NCBI GenBank assembly: GCA_900319795.1
Contig: ONPU01000001.1
Span: forward strand, 1-64,000
Origin: an uncultured Eubacteriales bacterium
GTDB lineage: Bacteria > Bacillota > Clostridia > Lachnospirales > Lachnospiraceae
Direction: 5' to 3'
Length of the DNA stretch: 64,000 nucleotides
Part shown: positions 46,772-54,782 of the stretch, in pieces
Layout of the letters: each line of letters starts with the position of its first letter
Numbering within the stretch: the stretch's first letter is position 1
Translations under genes and position numbers: made by a program
The notes under the pieces: model-generated
The model's input: the letters and a program-made list of their open reading frames with translations, nothing else
The model's database searches: none
Told to the model about the DNA's origin: nothing

Positions 46772-47935
46772 ATGTACACTTATCGCTGCCTGAACAACAT
46801 TTCCAACATCGGGCTTGCTCATTTCACGGACCAGTATAAGGAAGTCCATGAAGAGGATCCGTCTGACGCGATTCTTGTCAGAAGCGCCGACATGAGGGAA
46901 ATGAAATTTGACGACAGTCTTGTCTGCATCGCTCGTGCCGGAGCAGGCGTGAACAACATCGCTGTGGAAGACTGCGCGAAGAAGGGAATTGTTGTATTCA
47001 ACACTCCCGGCGCCAATGCCAATGGTGTCAAGGAACTTGTCATTGCCGGCATGCTGCTCGCGTCCAGAGATATCGTCGGCGGAATCGAGTGGCTGGAACA
47101 CCAGGAACCCACTGACGACCTCCAGAAAAGAGCCGAAAAGCAGAAGAAGAAATTCGCCGGAAGCGAAATTGCGGGCAAAAAGCTCGGAATCATCGGCCTT
47201 GGAGCGATCGGTGTCATGGTTGCCAACGCCGCGGCCGCGCTCGGCATGGAAGTTTACGGCTACGATCCGTATCTGTCCCTGAAGGCTGCCTGGAATCTCT
47301 CCAGCGGCATCCACTATGTCCAGGATGTCAATGATCTGTACAAAAACTGTGACTTTATCACAATTCATGTTCCGCTCAATGACTCCACGATCGGAATGAT
47401 CAACGCGGACGCAATCGATAAGATGAAGGATGGCGTCGTGATCCTCAATTTTGCCAGAGATCTTCTTGTTAACGAGGACGCTCTTGTGGCAGGGCTTGAA
47501 AACGGCAAGATCCACAGATATGTCTGCGACTTCGTGACGCCGAAAGTCGCCAAGGCTCCCAATACAATCATTACACCGCACCTCGGCGCTTCGACGAAAG
47601 AATCCGAGGACAACTGCGCTGTGATGGCAGTGAAGGAGATCCGGGACTATCTTGAAAACGGAAATATCCGCAATTCCGTGAATTTCCCGGCCTGCGAAAT
47701 GGGAATATGTACAACCGAAGGCCGCCTTGCCGTCAATCACAAGAATGCTCCGAATATGCTCGCACAGCTGACATCCGTTCTGGGCCGCGCACAGGTGAAC
47801 GTGGCTAATATCGCGAATAAAGGCCGTGGTGATTATGCCTATACGCTGATTGACACGGATTCCGCGCTGACAAAGGATCTGGCAGAGCAGATTGCGGCCA
47901 TTGATGGCGTTCTGAAGGTACGTATTGTCAAATAA
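46772..47935 (+). CDS. serA: D-3-phosphoglycerate dehydrogenase
   Basis: SerA oxidises 3-phosphoglycerate, the first step of serine synthesis. The 387-residue product has a Rossmann domain with LGIIGLGAIG, the catalytic Arg in LNFARD, and the catalytic His in ITPHLGAST. A C-terminal ACT domain (about 325-387) should sense serine. GGGAGGAGA precedes the ATG. It is isolated from serC (11471), though it is first in a unit with the branching-enzyme-like gene 56 nt downstream. Confidence 0.96.
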   Translation: MYTYRCLNNISNIGLAHFTDQYKEVHEEDPSDAILVRSADMREMKFDDSLVCIARAGAGVNNIAVEDCAKKGIVVFNTPGANANGVKELVIAGMLLASRDIVGGIEWLEHQEPTDDLQKRAEKQKKKFAGSEIAGKKLGIIGLGAIGVMVANAAAALGMEVYGYDPYLSLKAAWNLSSGIHYVQDVNDLYKNCDFITIHVPLNDSTIGMINADAIDKMKDGVVILNFARDLLVNEDALVAGLENGKIHRYVCDFVTPKVAKAPNTIITPHLGASTKESEDNCAVMAVKEIRDYLENGNIRNSVNFPACEMGICTTEGRLAVNHKNAPNMLAQLTSVLGRAQVNVANIANKGRGDYAYTLIDTDSALTKDLAEQIAAIDGVLKVRIVK

Positions 47936-47991
47936 AAACACAAAATAAACGGCGTGATGACATTTTTCTATTAAGGAAAGGGCAGGATGAG

Positions 47992-50103
47992 ATGAAGGAT
48001 ACGGCATATCGCTATATGGACTGGCCGCGTATGGAAGATTTTCTCTACGGGGAAGAACAGGACCCTCGTTCTCTTCTTGCCCCTCGTGCCGTTAAAGAGG
48101 GAATACTGTATCAGTGCTTTATTCCCGGCGCGGAGAAAGTCAGCCTGCTGGATCAGGCAAGCGGAAAAAAGCATGCGATGTTCCTGGAGGACGAGAACGG
48201 CTGGTTCGCGCTTGTGCTTAAACAGAAACAGCCTGTAAAACACTCTTTTATAGCTGACGGAAAAGAGTATGGCGATCCCTACGCTTACGAACGCTTCTTT
48301 ACGCGTGATCTTGTGAAGCGTCTGGCTTCCGGGACTGAAGTGGAAGCCTACCGCTATCTGGGCGCTCACTTAAAGAATCTGGACGGTGAGGACGGAATCG
48401 CGTTTGCCGTATGGGCACCGAACGCGTCCCGTGTCAGTGTCGTAGGGGATTTTAACAATTGGGACGGAAGAGCCCATCAGATGAATCTGATTCCCGAATG
48501 CGGAATCTATGAGCTCTTTATTCCGGGACTTTCCGAAGGCATTGCCTACAAATATGAACTCCGCCTTCCGGACGGACTGGTCTATATGCGTCCGGATCCG
48601 TATTCCCGTGTTCAGAAGAAAGGGGAGATATCGGTTTCCGTCGCGGCTGAAAGCAGCTATACATGGAACGATGCTTCCTGGAAGAAGGAGCAGGGAAAGA
48701 TCAAGGACCGTACGGCTCTTCCGATGGCCATTTATGAGTGCCCGGTCGAAGAGGCGGCCAGAACCCGCGGCTTTGAACGGAACGAAGCGTTCCGGAAGCT
48801 TGCGGAAGTACTTCCCACGGAACTTGCCGAAAAAGGCTATACGCATGTGGAGTTTACTCCGGTTGCGGAATATGCCAACGAGGAATCCGGCGGGTACCAT
48901 ACGACCTCTTATTTTGCGGTTTCGAACCGTTTCGGGACTCCGGATGAGTTCCGTGCCCTGATCGATGCCATGCACGGTCATGGGATCGGCGTGATTCTGG
49001 ACTGGAACGCTTCACAGTTCTCGCAGGATACGGATTATCTGTCCTTTTTTGACGGGACAGCTCTTTATGAACATCTGGATCCCCGTCTCGGCACACATCC
49101 GCAGTGGGGGACCAAACTTTTTAATTACGGCAGAGCGGAGGTCAGAGGATTCCTCATTTCCAATGCTTATTACTGGCTGAAGGAATTCCATCTGGACGGA
49201 CTTCGCCTGCCCGGCTGTGACGTCGTGCTCAGGCAGGATTTCGGAAGAGAAAACAGCTTCGTCCCGAATATGATGGGCGGTGGCGAGAATCTGGACGGAA
49301 TTGCGTTCCTTAAGGAACTCGCGCTTATGAAGAAGCGCTTCTTCCCGGCTGCCATGCTGATGATGGAACAGGGAATTTTCTGGCCGGATGTGACAAGCGC
49401 ACCGGAAGATGGCGGACTCGGCTTCGATTTCGAGTGGAATCTGCATTTTACGACGGATCTGCTGCGCTATATGAGCCTCGACGACGAGGGCAGGAAAAAC
49501 GAGAACACATTGCTGCTTAACGGCATGCTGGGCAACTATTTCCACAATGCCGTCATTTCCCTTTCGAGAGGCGTAGGTCTCTTTGACCGAAATGTTCTCC
49601 TCGAGACAGTGAACGGAAGATATGATGAAAAAGAGGCGCTTTTAAGAGCGGCTTATGTCTATCTCTTCACTCATCCCGGGAAGAAGCTGCTTACGGAAGG
49701 AGAAGACAACGGAACTCCGTTCTTCAAGGATCTTCTTACTCTTTACAATGAAGACGCGGCTCTTTTCGAAGAGGACTATCTCGAAGAGGGATTTGAATGG
49801 ATCCGCTGCTTTGACGAAGAAAAGGCCTTGATCGCGTTTTCCCGTGAAAGCGCTGAAGAGAAGGATTACCTCCTTTGCGTCTTCAATTTCTCTGATGAAA
49901 ATCTTCCCCGCCTCGGAATCGGTGTTCCTTACGCGGGACGATATAAGGAAATCCTGAACACGGATAAGACTTCTTATGGTGGCTGCGGAACCATGAATCC
50001 GAGGGCAAAAGCCACGAAAGAGGAAGAGTGCGATGAAAGGGCGAATACGCTCTATATCAGGCTGGCGGCAAGATCGGCGGCGGTATTCCGCTTCCAGGGT
50101 TGA
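47992..50103 (+). CDS. Branching-enzyme-like GH13 protein with missing catalytic residues
   Basis: The 703-residue product has the layout of 1,4-alpha-glucan branching enzymes: an N-terminal region, a CBM48-like domain (FAVWAPNASRVSVVGDFNNW, about 138-157), a barrel with GTKLFNYGRAEVRGFLISNA, and a C-terminal beta domain. Yet the catalytic positions are changed. The nucleophile region reads DGLRLPGCD, so Pro407 replaces the Asp of RVDAV. The acid/base Glu459 is kept in MMEQG. The SHDEVV motif reads SRGVGL, so Arg526, Gly527 and Val528 replace His-Asp-Glu. The WVPAHF motif reads WNASQF. It is therefore probably a non-catalytic glucan-binding protein. No other glycogen gene is nearby. GGGCAGGA precedes the ATG. 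Confidence 0.85.
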   Translation: MKDTAYRYMDWPRMEDFLYGEEQDPRSLLAPRAVKEGILYQCFIPGAEKVSLLDQASGKKHAMFLEDENGWFALVLKQKQPVKHSFIADGKEYGDPYAYERFFTRDLVKRLASGTEVEAYRYLGAHLKNLDGEDGIAFAVWAPNASRVSVVGDFNNWDGRAHQMNLIPECGIYELFIPGLSEGIAYKYELRLPDGLVYMRPDPYSRVQKKGEISVSVAAESSYTWNDASWKKEQGKIKDRTALPMAIYECPVEEAARTRGFERNEAFRKLAEVLPTELAEKGYTHVEFTPVAEYANEESGGYHTTSYFAVSNRFGTPDEFRALIDAMHGHGIGVILDWNASQFSQDTDYLSFFDGTALYEHLDPRLGTHPQWGTKLFNYGRAEVRGFLISNAYYWLKEFHLDGLRLPGCDVVLRQDFGRENSFVPNMMGGGENLDGIAFLKELALMKKRFFPAAMLMMEQGIFWPDVTSAPEDGGLGFDFEWNLHFTTDLLRYMSLDDEGRKNENTLLLNGMLGNYFHNAVISLSRGVGLFDRNVLLETVNGRYDEKEALLRAAYVYLFTHPGKKLLTEGEDNGTPFFKDLLTLYNEDAALFEEDYLEEGFEWIRCFDEEKALIAFSRESAEEKDYLLCVFNFSDENLPRLGIGVPYAGRYKEILNTDKTSYGGCGTMNPRAKATKEEECDERANTLYIRLAARSAAVFRFQG

Positions 50104-50121
50104 AAGGGCAGGTGAGCGACA

Positions 50122-51015
50122 ATGAACAGAGAACTGTTTGAAAAGGAAAAGGGTTTTGTTCAGCTTGTAAAATGGAGCGGTCTTCTCTACGGCATTGCCA
50201 TGATCGCTTTGGGCGTACTCCTCATCTTATATCCGGATGACGTTGTGAAGCTGATCGGGTTTATCATTGGGGCCGCTGCATTTGCATACGGCGCGATGCG
50301 GCTGATTCTGTACTTTGCCTTTGAAAGAAAGTCATCGCTGATGGCCCGCGGACTCTTCGCCGCGATTTTCTTTATAGCTGCAGGCGTGTTCGCTCTGCTC
50401 TACAGGGACGAAGTGGTGAACTATATGACGATCATCTTCGGCGCCATACTCTTTGCCGGCTGCCTCTTAAGACTTCAGGAGTCCCTGATTTTGAAGCGGC
50501 TCGGAGATCCGATGTGGTGGCTGCTCTTTGTTTTCTCGCTTCTGGCTGCTGCATTTGGGGTCCTTTTGGTAACGAAACCCCAGTTGATCGACAAGGTCTT
50601 TATGATTCTTGCCGCGGTATTTCTCATTATTGACGGCATCCTTGCTCTCATTTCCATGATTCTGACACAGATGTTCCTTCACGGCTATAAGAAGGGCACC
50701 GTGCCTGGTCCGAAGGAAAAACCGGTTCATGAGGAGCCTTCTTACACAGTGACACCGGAACCCTCTTTTGAGCAGGTGCCGGCTGCTCCCGTACAGGTAA
50801 AACCCGAAGAAAGCGCTCTTCCTGTCGAACCAATTTCCCACGAAGCAGAGGGACCCGGAGATACCTCCTATGGCGTCAATCCGGCCAGTTTCAGTGAGAA
50901 TCTGTTCGACCCCGAAACAGAGGCAGGAGATCTCAAGGTAGAAGGAAATAAAGACGGATTTGAAGCGGAACATACTCAGTGGAAATTCGATCCCGAGACG
51001 GGTAAACCGCTTTAA
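50122..51015 (+). CDS. DUF308 (HdeD-like) membrane protein
   Basis: The 297-residue product has about six helices in residues 15-195, arranged as repeated pairs typical of DUF308 (YGIAMIALGVLLILYPDD), followed by a soluble acidic, proline-rich tail of about 100 residues ending PETGKPL. HdeD relatives take part in acid resistance in enterics, but the function in Firmicutes is unknown. It begins 18 nt after the branching-enzyme-like gene and is presumably co-expressed. A small perfect hairpin (51021-51038) and then the inverted-repeat element follow. Confidence 0.8.
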   Translation: MNRELFEKEKGFVQLVKWSGLLYGIAMIALGVLLILYPDDVVKLIGFIIGAAAFAYGAMRLILYFAFERKSSLMARGLFAAIFFIAAGVFALLYRDEVVNYMTIIFGAILFAGCLLRLQESLILKRLGDPMWWLLFVFSLLAAAFGVLLVTKPQLIDKVFMILAAVFLIIDGILALISMILTQMFLHGYKKGTVPGPKEKPVHEEPSYTVTPEPSFEQVPAAPVQVKPEESALPVEPISHEAEGPGDTSYGVNPASFSENLFDPETEAGDLKVEGNKDGFEAEHTQWKFDPETGKPL

Positions 51016-51020
51016 AATGC

Positions 51021-51038
51021 GCCGGAAGACATTCCGGC
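51021..51038 (+). repeat. Hairpin just after the DUF308 gene
   Basis: GCCGGAA at 51021-51027 and TTCCGGC at 51032-51038 form a 7-bp stem with a GACA loop. No T run follows, so it is an uncertain terminator. Confidence 0.4.
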
Positions 51039-51081
51039 AGCAATAATAAGATTGCGACGCCAAAAGTAATACTGAACATAT

Positions 51082-51303
51082 TTGTATAAACAATTCAGAC
51101 GGCTTCCGCGCGAAGAACTTCTAACCTCCTCAGAAATTGTTAAAACCGTTCGAAAAAATCGCAAACTCGCTTTGCTCAAACAGTGCTGATTTTTTCGAAC
51201 AACACAATTTCTGACGAGCTAAGAAGTACTAATCACTTGACACAATTTCTGACGAGCTAAGAAGTACTAATCACTTGTGCAGATGTCTAAATTGTTTATA
51301 CAA
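51082..51303. mobile_element. MITE-like element with 19-bp terminal inverted repeats and an internal palindrome
   Basis: The 346 bases between the DUF308 gene and mrp have no gene. Within them, TTGTATAAACAATTCAGAC (51082-51100) and its inverted copy GTCTAAATTGTTTATACAA (51285-51303) match at 18 of 19 positions. Inside, a second inverted repeat pairs CAGAAATTGT and GTTCGAAAAAATC on the left (about 51131-51160) with GATTTTTTCGAAC and CAATTTCTG on the right (about 51188-51213), around a GCAAA/TTTGC mini-hairpin. A 38-bp unit is duplicated in the right arm. Short size, palindromic arms and no coding capacity are typical of miniature inverted-repeat elements. No target duplication is clear beyond a possible TA. 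A regulatory RNA is an alternative. Confidence 0.65.
51202..51277. repeat. 38-bp direct tandem duplication
   Basis: Positions 51202-51239 and 51240-51277 are identical 38-base copies, each beginning ACACAATTTCTGACGAGC and ending ACTAATCACTTG. Removing one copy makes the two arms of the surrounding palindromic element similar in length, so this looks like a later duplication in one arm. Confidence 0.9.
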
Positions 51304-51361
51304 TTATTTCAGAGATACTTTTGGCGAGCAGATCAAAAAAAGAAACAGAGGTAATGATTTT

Positions 51362-52189
51362 ATGGCTGAAAATTGTAATCATGACTGCGGAAGCTGCGGA
51401 CAGGACTGCGCTGACAGAACTGCCGAGAGCTTTCTTGCACAGGCAAATCCCGGATCCCATATCAAAAAGGTGATCGGAGTTGTGAGCGGCAAGGGCGGCG
51501 TCGGAAAGTCCCTCGTAACTTCCATACTGGCCTCCGCAATGAAGAGAAAAGGCAAGAACGTCGGTATCTTGGACGCGGATATCACAGGACCTTCGATTCC
51601 GATGATGTTCGGAGTGGACGGACAGGAGATTATCGGGACGGATAACGGCTTCTTCCCGGCTTTAAGCCGCGGCGGCATCGAAGTGATGTCCGTAAACCTG
51701 GTTCTGGACGATCCGAGCGCTCCGGTAATCTGGAGAGGCCCGATCATCGCGGGAACGGTAAAACAGTTCTGGACGGATATCGTCTGGGGCGATCTGGACG
51801 TGCTTTTTGTGGATATGCCTCCGGGGACAGGCGACGTACCGCTTACCGTGTTCCAGTCTCTTCCGGTTGACGGAATCGTCGTAGTGACTTCCCCGCAGGA
51901 ACTGGTTTCCATGATCGTCGGAAAGGCCGTGAAAATGGCCGAGATGATGAATATCCCGGTTCTGGGTCTGGTAGAAAACATGTCCTATCTCGCATGTCCG
52001 GACTGCGGCAAAAAGATCGAGCTTTTCGGAAAGAGCAGGGCGGAAGAAGCGGCCCAAAAGTATGGAATCGAGAACTTCATCACCCTGCCGATCATGCCGG
52101 AACTGGCGGAATTGTCTGATCAGGGACTGATTGAAGACATGCCTGAAACGCTTACGGATGAAGCGGTGAAATTGCTGCAGGAACTGTAA
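51362..52189 (+). CDS. mrp: Mrp/NBP35-type iron-sulfur carrier ATPase
   Basis: Mrp proteins carry and deliver [4Fe-4S] clusters. The 275-residue product has an N-terminal cysteine segment CNHDCGSCGQDC (residues 5-16), the deviant Walker A SGKGGVGKS (near 45), the MPPGTGD block, and a CPDCGKKIELFG motif whose Cys-x2-Cys binds the cluster between two subunits. A TTG at 51275 could extend the frame into the inverted-repeat element, but the ATG at 51362 with AGAGGT before it begins the homologous protein. It ends with a strong terminator. Confidence 0.94.
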   Translation: MAENCNHDCGSCGQDCADRTAESFLAQANPGSHIKKVIGVVSGKGGVGKSLVTSILASAMKRKGKNVGILDADITGPSIPMMFGVDGQEIIGTDNGFFPALSRGGIEVMSVNLVLDDPSAPVIWRGPIIAGTVKQFWTDIVWGDLDVLFVDMPPGTGDVPLTVFQSLPVDGIVVVTSPQELVSMIVGKAVKMAEMMNIPVLGLVENMSYLACPDCGKKIELFGKSRAEEAAQKYGIENFITLPIMPELAELSDQGLIEDMPETLTDEAVKLLQEL

Positions 52190-52227
52190 AGATCCGGGAC
52201 TGAAGTGAACATTTAAAGCAACAGCTG

Positions 52228-52261
52228 CCCCTGCGGTCCATAACGGGCCGCAGGGGTTTTT
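52228..52261 (+). terminator. Terminator after mrp
   Basis: CCCCTGCGGTCC at 52228-52239 pairs with GGGCCGCAGGGG at 52245-52256 (one G-U), followed by TTTTT. Confidence 0.93.
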
Positions 52262-52312
52262 ATGCTGGTTTTCCGGACTGAATCTGTTATTTAAAAACTG
52301 TAAAAAGTATTC

Positions 52313-52340
52313 TTGCCTTTTTGAAAAAATCATGTATAAT
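52313..52340 (+). promoter_or_regulatory. Promoter of tRNA-Thr
   Basis: TTGCCT at 52313-52318 and TATAAT at 52335-52340 with a 16-nt spacer; the transcript starts about 9 nt before the tRNA. Confidence 0.65.
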
Positions 52341-52355
52341 AGATGAAGTCAGCAC

Positions 52356-52428
52356 GCCGATGTGGCTCAGTTGGTAGAGCAGCGCATTCGTAATGCGCAG
52401 GTCATCGGTTCGAGTCCGATCATCGGCT
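52356..52428 (+). tRNA. tRNA-Thr (anticodon CGU)
   Basis: Acceptor GCCGATG (52356-52362) pairs with CATCGGC (52421-52427), discriminator T. The anticodon stem GCGCA/TGCGC encloses loop TTCGTAA, so the anticodon is CGT (52389-52391), reading ACG. D loop GGTAGAG and T loop GTTCGAGTC are canonical. CCA is not encoded. The length is 73 nt. Confidence 0.96.
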
Positions 52429-52431
52429 GAT

Positions 52432-52473
52432 AAGCGGAAACCCTGAGAAATTAAGGATTTCCGCTTGTTTTTT
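52432..52473 (+). terminator. Terminator after tRNA-Thr
   Basis: AAGCGGAAA at 52432-52440 pairs with TTTCCGCTT at 52458-52466, followed by a T run. Confidence 0.85.
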
Positions 52474-52487
52474 GCCTTTTTGAGTAC

Positions 52488-52533
52488 TGTCAAGTAAAAA
52501 TGCTTGACACGGACGGCGTTTTCGTATTATGAT
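52488..52533 (+). promoter_or_regulatory. Promoter of the ylxM-ffh operon overlapped by an inverted repeat
   Basis: TTGACA at 52504-52509 and TATGAT at 52528-52533 (18-nt spacer). TGTCAAG at 52488-52494 and CTTGACA at 52503-52509 form a 7-bp inverted repeat that covers the -35, a possible operator. The start point near 52540 is only a few bases before the ylxM ATG. Confidence 0.65.
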
Positions 52534-52543
52534 ACGTTTCGCT

Positions 52544-52858
52544 ATGGATAAACGATACGAAGAGGCTCTTTTATTTGACTTCTACGGAGAGCTTCTCACA
52601 GATAAACAGAAGGCCGTCTTTGAGGAAGCATATGTATATGACTGCTCCCTGTCCGAAATAGCGGAGGAGCACGGCATCTCCCGGCAGGGGGTGCACGATA
52701 TGCTGAAACGATCTCAAAAGACACTGGCGGACTATGAGACAAAGCTCGGGCTCGTAAGAAAATTTCTGGCGATAAGGGCGAAAGTGGAAAAAATCCGTCA
52801 GGCGAATGGAAGCAGGGAAATTGACGGATTGTGCGCTGAGATCCTGGAGGAACTGTAA
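52544..52858 (+). CDS. ylxM: YlxM/p13-like DNA-binding protein (UPF0122)
   Basis: YlxM proteins are small helix-turn-helix proteins that accompany ffh and may modulate the signal recognition particle or its operon. The 104-residue product starts MDKRYEEALLFDFYGELLT and has a sigma-region-4-like helix-turn-helix (LSEIAEEHGISRQGVHDMLKR). An ATG at 52529 is in frame but lies inside the predicted -10 hexamer, so the ATG at 52544 is chosen. No Shine-Dalgarno is visible, and the predicted leader is only about 4 nt, so it may be translated leaderless. ffh begins at the base after its stop. Confidence 0.88.
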   Translation: MDKRYEEALLFDFYGELLTDKQKAVFEEAYVYDCSLSEIAEEHGISRQGVHDMLKRSQKTLADYETKLGLVRKFLAIRAKVEKIRQANGSREIDGLCAEILEEL

Positions 52859-54211
52859 ATGGCATTTGAAGGCTTAAGCGACAAACTGCAAGGCGTGTTC
52901 AAATCTCTTCGCAGAAAGGGCAGACTTTCGGAAAATGATGTCCGGGAAGCGATGAAAGAAGTGAAGATGGCACTCCTCGAAGCGGATGTCAATTTCAAGG
53001 TGGTCAAGAACTTCACCAAAAGCGTCGAACAGAAGGCGATCGGCGAAGACGTGATGAACGGCCTGAATCCGGCCCAGACAGTCATCAAGATCGTCCATGA
53101 CGAGCTGGTGGATCTGATGGGATCGGAAAAAACGGAAATCCCGCTGAAAGCGGACGGCATGACGGTCATCATGATGGCCGGTCTGCAGGGTTCCGGTAAG
53201 ACAACGACCGCCGCGAAGCTCGCCGGTCAGATGAAGAGCAAAGGCAAACGGCCGCTTCTGGTCGCCTGCGACGTCTACAGACCGGGCGCGATCAGCCAGC
53301 TCGAGACGAACGCGAATAAGGTCGGCGTTCCCATTTTCAAGATGGGAACCAAAAACAGTCCGGTGGACATTGCGAAAGCCGCTGTTGCCCATGCGAAGGA
53401 GAATTCCTATAACGTCGTCCTGATCGATACGGCGGGACGCCTTCAGATCGACGATGACATGATGAAGGAACTTCGCATGATCAAGAAGGAAGTCGACGTG
53501 GACTACACGATTCTCGTAGTCGACGCGATGACCGGTCAGGAAGCGGTAAACGTCGCGCGAACATTTACCTATAAGATCGGTATCGACGGCGTGATCCTTT
53601 CGAAGTGCGACGGCGATACAAGAGGCGGCGCGGCGCTTTCGGTAAAAGCGATGACCGGCAAGCCGCTCCTCTATGTCGGTATGGGTGAGAAGATGGGCGA
53701 CCTCGAGCCGTTCTATCCGGACCGCATGGCGTCCAGAATCCTCGGCATGGGCGACGTTCTGACACTGATTGAAAAAGCCCAGGCCAATATCGATGAAGAA
53801 AAAGCCGCCAACATGGAGAAAAAGCTCCGCAAGGCGCAGTTCGGCTTTGACGACTATCTGACATCGATGGAACAGATGAAGAAGATGGGCGGTCTGGAGA
53901 GCATCCTGTCAATGCTTCCCGGAATGAACTCAAGGGCAGCGGAACTCAGTTCCATGGTGGACGAGAAGATGCTGAAGAAGACAGAGGCGATCATCCTGTC
54001 GATGACGCCGGAAGAACGCTCCAATCCCGATGTGCTCAACGTCTCGCGCAAAAAGAGAATTGCCAACGGGGCAGGCGTGGATATCAGCGAAGTGAACCGT
54101 CTGGTAAAGCAGTTCAACGAAGCACGCAAGATGATGAAGCAGATGCCCGGCATGATGAAGGGCAGAAGAGGCGGCTTCGGAGGACTTGGCGGTTTCAAGA
54201 TGCCTTTTTAA
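52859..54211 (+). CDS. ffh: Signal recognition particle protein Ffh
   Basis: Ffh binds signal sequences on nascent chains and hands them to FtsY (39741). The 450-residue product has the N domain, a G domain with GLQGSGKTTTAAKLA, DTAGRLQIDDDM and SKCDGDTRGG, and a C-terminal M domain that is rich in methionine (MMKQMPGMMKGRRGG). Its ATG directly follows the ylxM TAA, so the two are translationally linked. The SRP RNA gene was not found in the window. rpsP follows after 73 nt. Confidence 0.98.
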   Translation: MAFEGLSDKLQGVFKSLRRKGRLSENDVREAMKEVKMALLEADVNFKVVKNFTKSVEQKAIGEDVMNGLNPAQTVIKIVHDELVDLMGSEKTEIPLKADGMTVIMMAGLQGSGKTTTAAKLAGQMKSKGKRPLLVACDVYRPGAISQLETNANKVGVPIFKMGTKNSPVDIAKAAVAHAKENSYNVVLIDTAGRLQIDDDMMKELRMIKKEVDVDYTILVVDAMTGQEAVNVARTFTYKIGIDGVILSKCDGDTRGGAALSVKAMTGKPLLYVGMGEKMGDLEPFYPDRMASRILGMGDVLTLIEKAQANIDEEKAANMEKKLRKAQFGFDDYLTSMEQMKKMGGLESILSMLPGMNSRAAELSSMVDEKMLKKTEAIILSMTPEERSNPDVLNVSRKKRIANGAGVDISEVNRLVKQFNEARKMMKQMPGMMKGRRGGFGGLGGFKMPF

Positions 54212-54284
54212 GCGGATGACGAACCATATCCGGTTCTGAACCAATAGATTCTTTATTTTTATTATTCTATGGAGGAAATCACTC

Positions 54285-54524
54285 ATGGTTAAGATCAGAC
54301 TCAGAAGACTCGGAAAGAAGAAAGCACCGTTCTACAGAATCGTTGTAGCGGATTCCAGATCTCCGAGAGACGGAAGATTCATCGAAGAAATCGGCACATA
54401 CGATCCGACACAGGATCCGTCCGTATTCAAAATTGATGAAGAAGCTGCAAAGAAATGGCTTGCCAACGGCGCTCAGCCGACAGATGAGGTAGCGAAGCTT
54501 CTGAAGATCGCCGGCATTCGCTGA
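54285..54524 (+). CDS. rpsP: 30S ribosomal protein S16
   Basis: The 79-residue product begins [25 protein letters not shown] (split over two motifs), typical of S16, and includes [10 protein letters not shown] and [22 protein letters not shown] precedes the ATG. It follows ffh in the standard Firmicute order and is followed by khpA after 27 nt. The gene is complete and normal in length. Confidence 0.97.
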   Translation: MVKIRLRRLGKKKAPFYRIVVADSRSPRDGRFIEEIGTYDPTQDPSVFKIDEEAAKKWLANGAQPTDEVAKLLKIAGIR

Positions 54525-54551
54525 TCGGGCTTAAGATCTTTGGAGGTGCAA

Positions 54552-54782
54552 ATGAAAGAATTAGTCGAGGTGATGGCGAAAGCTCTCGTCGACAATCCCG
54601 ATGAGGTAAGTGTGAGCGAAAGAGAAGAGAACGGTGAGACTATCGTCGAACTTCGTGTCGCCGCTTCCGATATGGGAAAAGTGATTGGCCGGCAGGGAAG
54701 AATCGCCAAAGCAATCAGGGCTGTCGTAAAAGCAGCCTCCGCTAAGACAGACCAGAAGGTCGTTGTGGATATTGTCCAGTGA
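54552..54782 (+). CDS. khpA: KH-domain RNA-binding protein KhpA
   Basis: KhpA pairs with KhpB/Jag and binds RNA, affecting division and wall synthesis in Firmicutes. The 76-residue product is a single KH domain with VIGRQGRIAKAIRAVV (the GxxG loop). A TTG at 54540 overlaps the Shine-Dalgarno TGGAGG, so the ATG at 54552 is the start. Its stop shares a base with the rimM ATG. Confidence 0.94.
   Translation: MKELVEVMAKALVDNPDEVSVSEREENGETIVELRVAASDMGKVIGRQGRIAKAIRAVVKAASAKTDQKVVVDIVQ

Noticed and set aside
51275..51361. Longer Mrp reading from a TTG
   Set aside because: The extra residues are encoded by the inverted-repeat element and do not look like Mrp; the ATG at 51362 begins the conserved cysteine segment.
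52190..52858. SRP RNA (ffs) gene next to ffh
   Set aside because: I looked for the conserved tip GGAA/AGCA hairpin and found only the tRNA-Thr and terminators.
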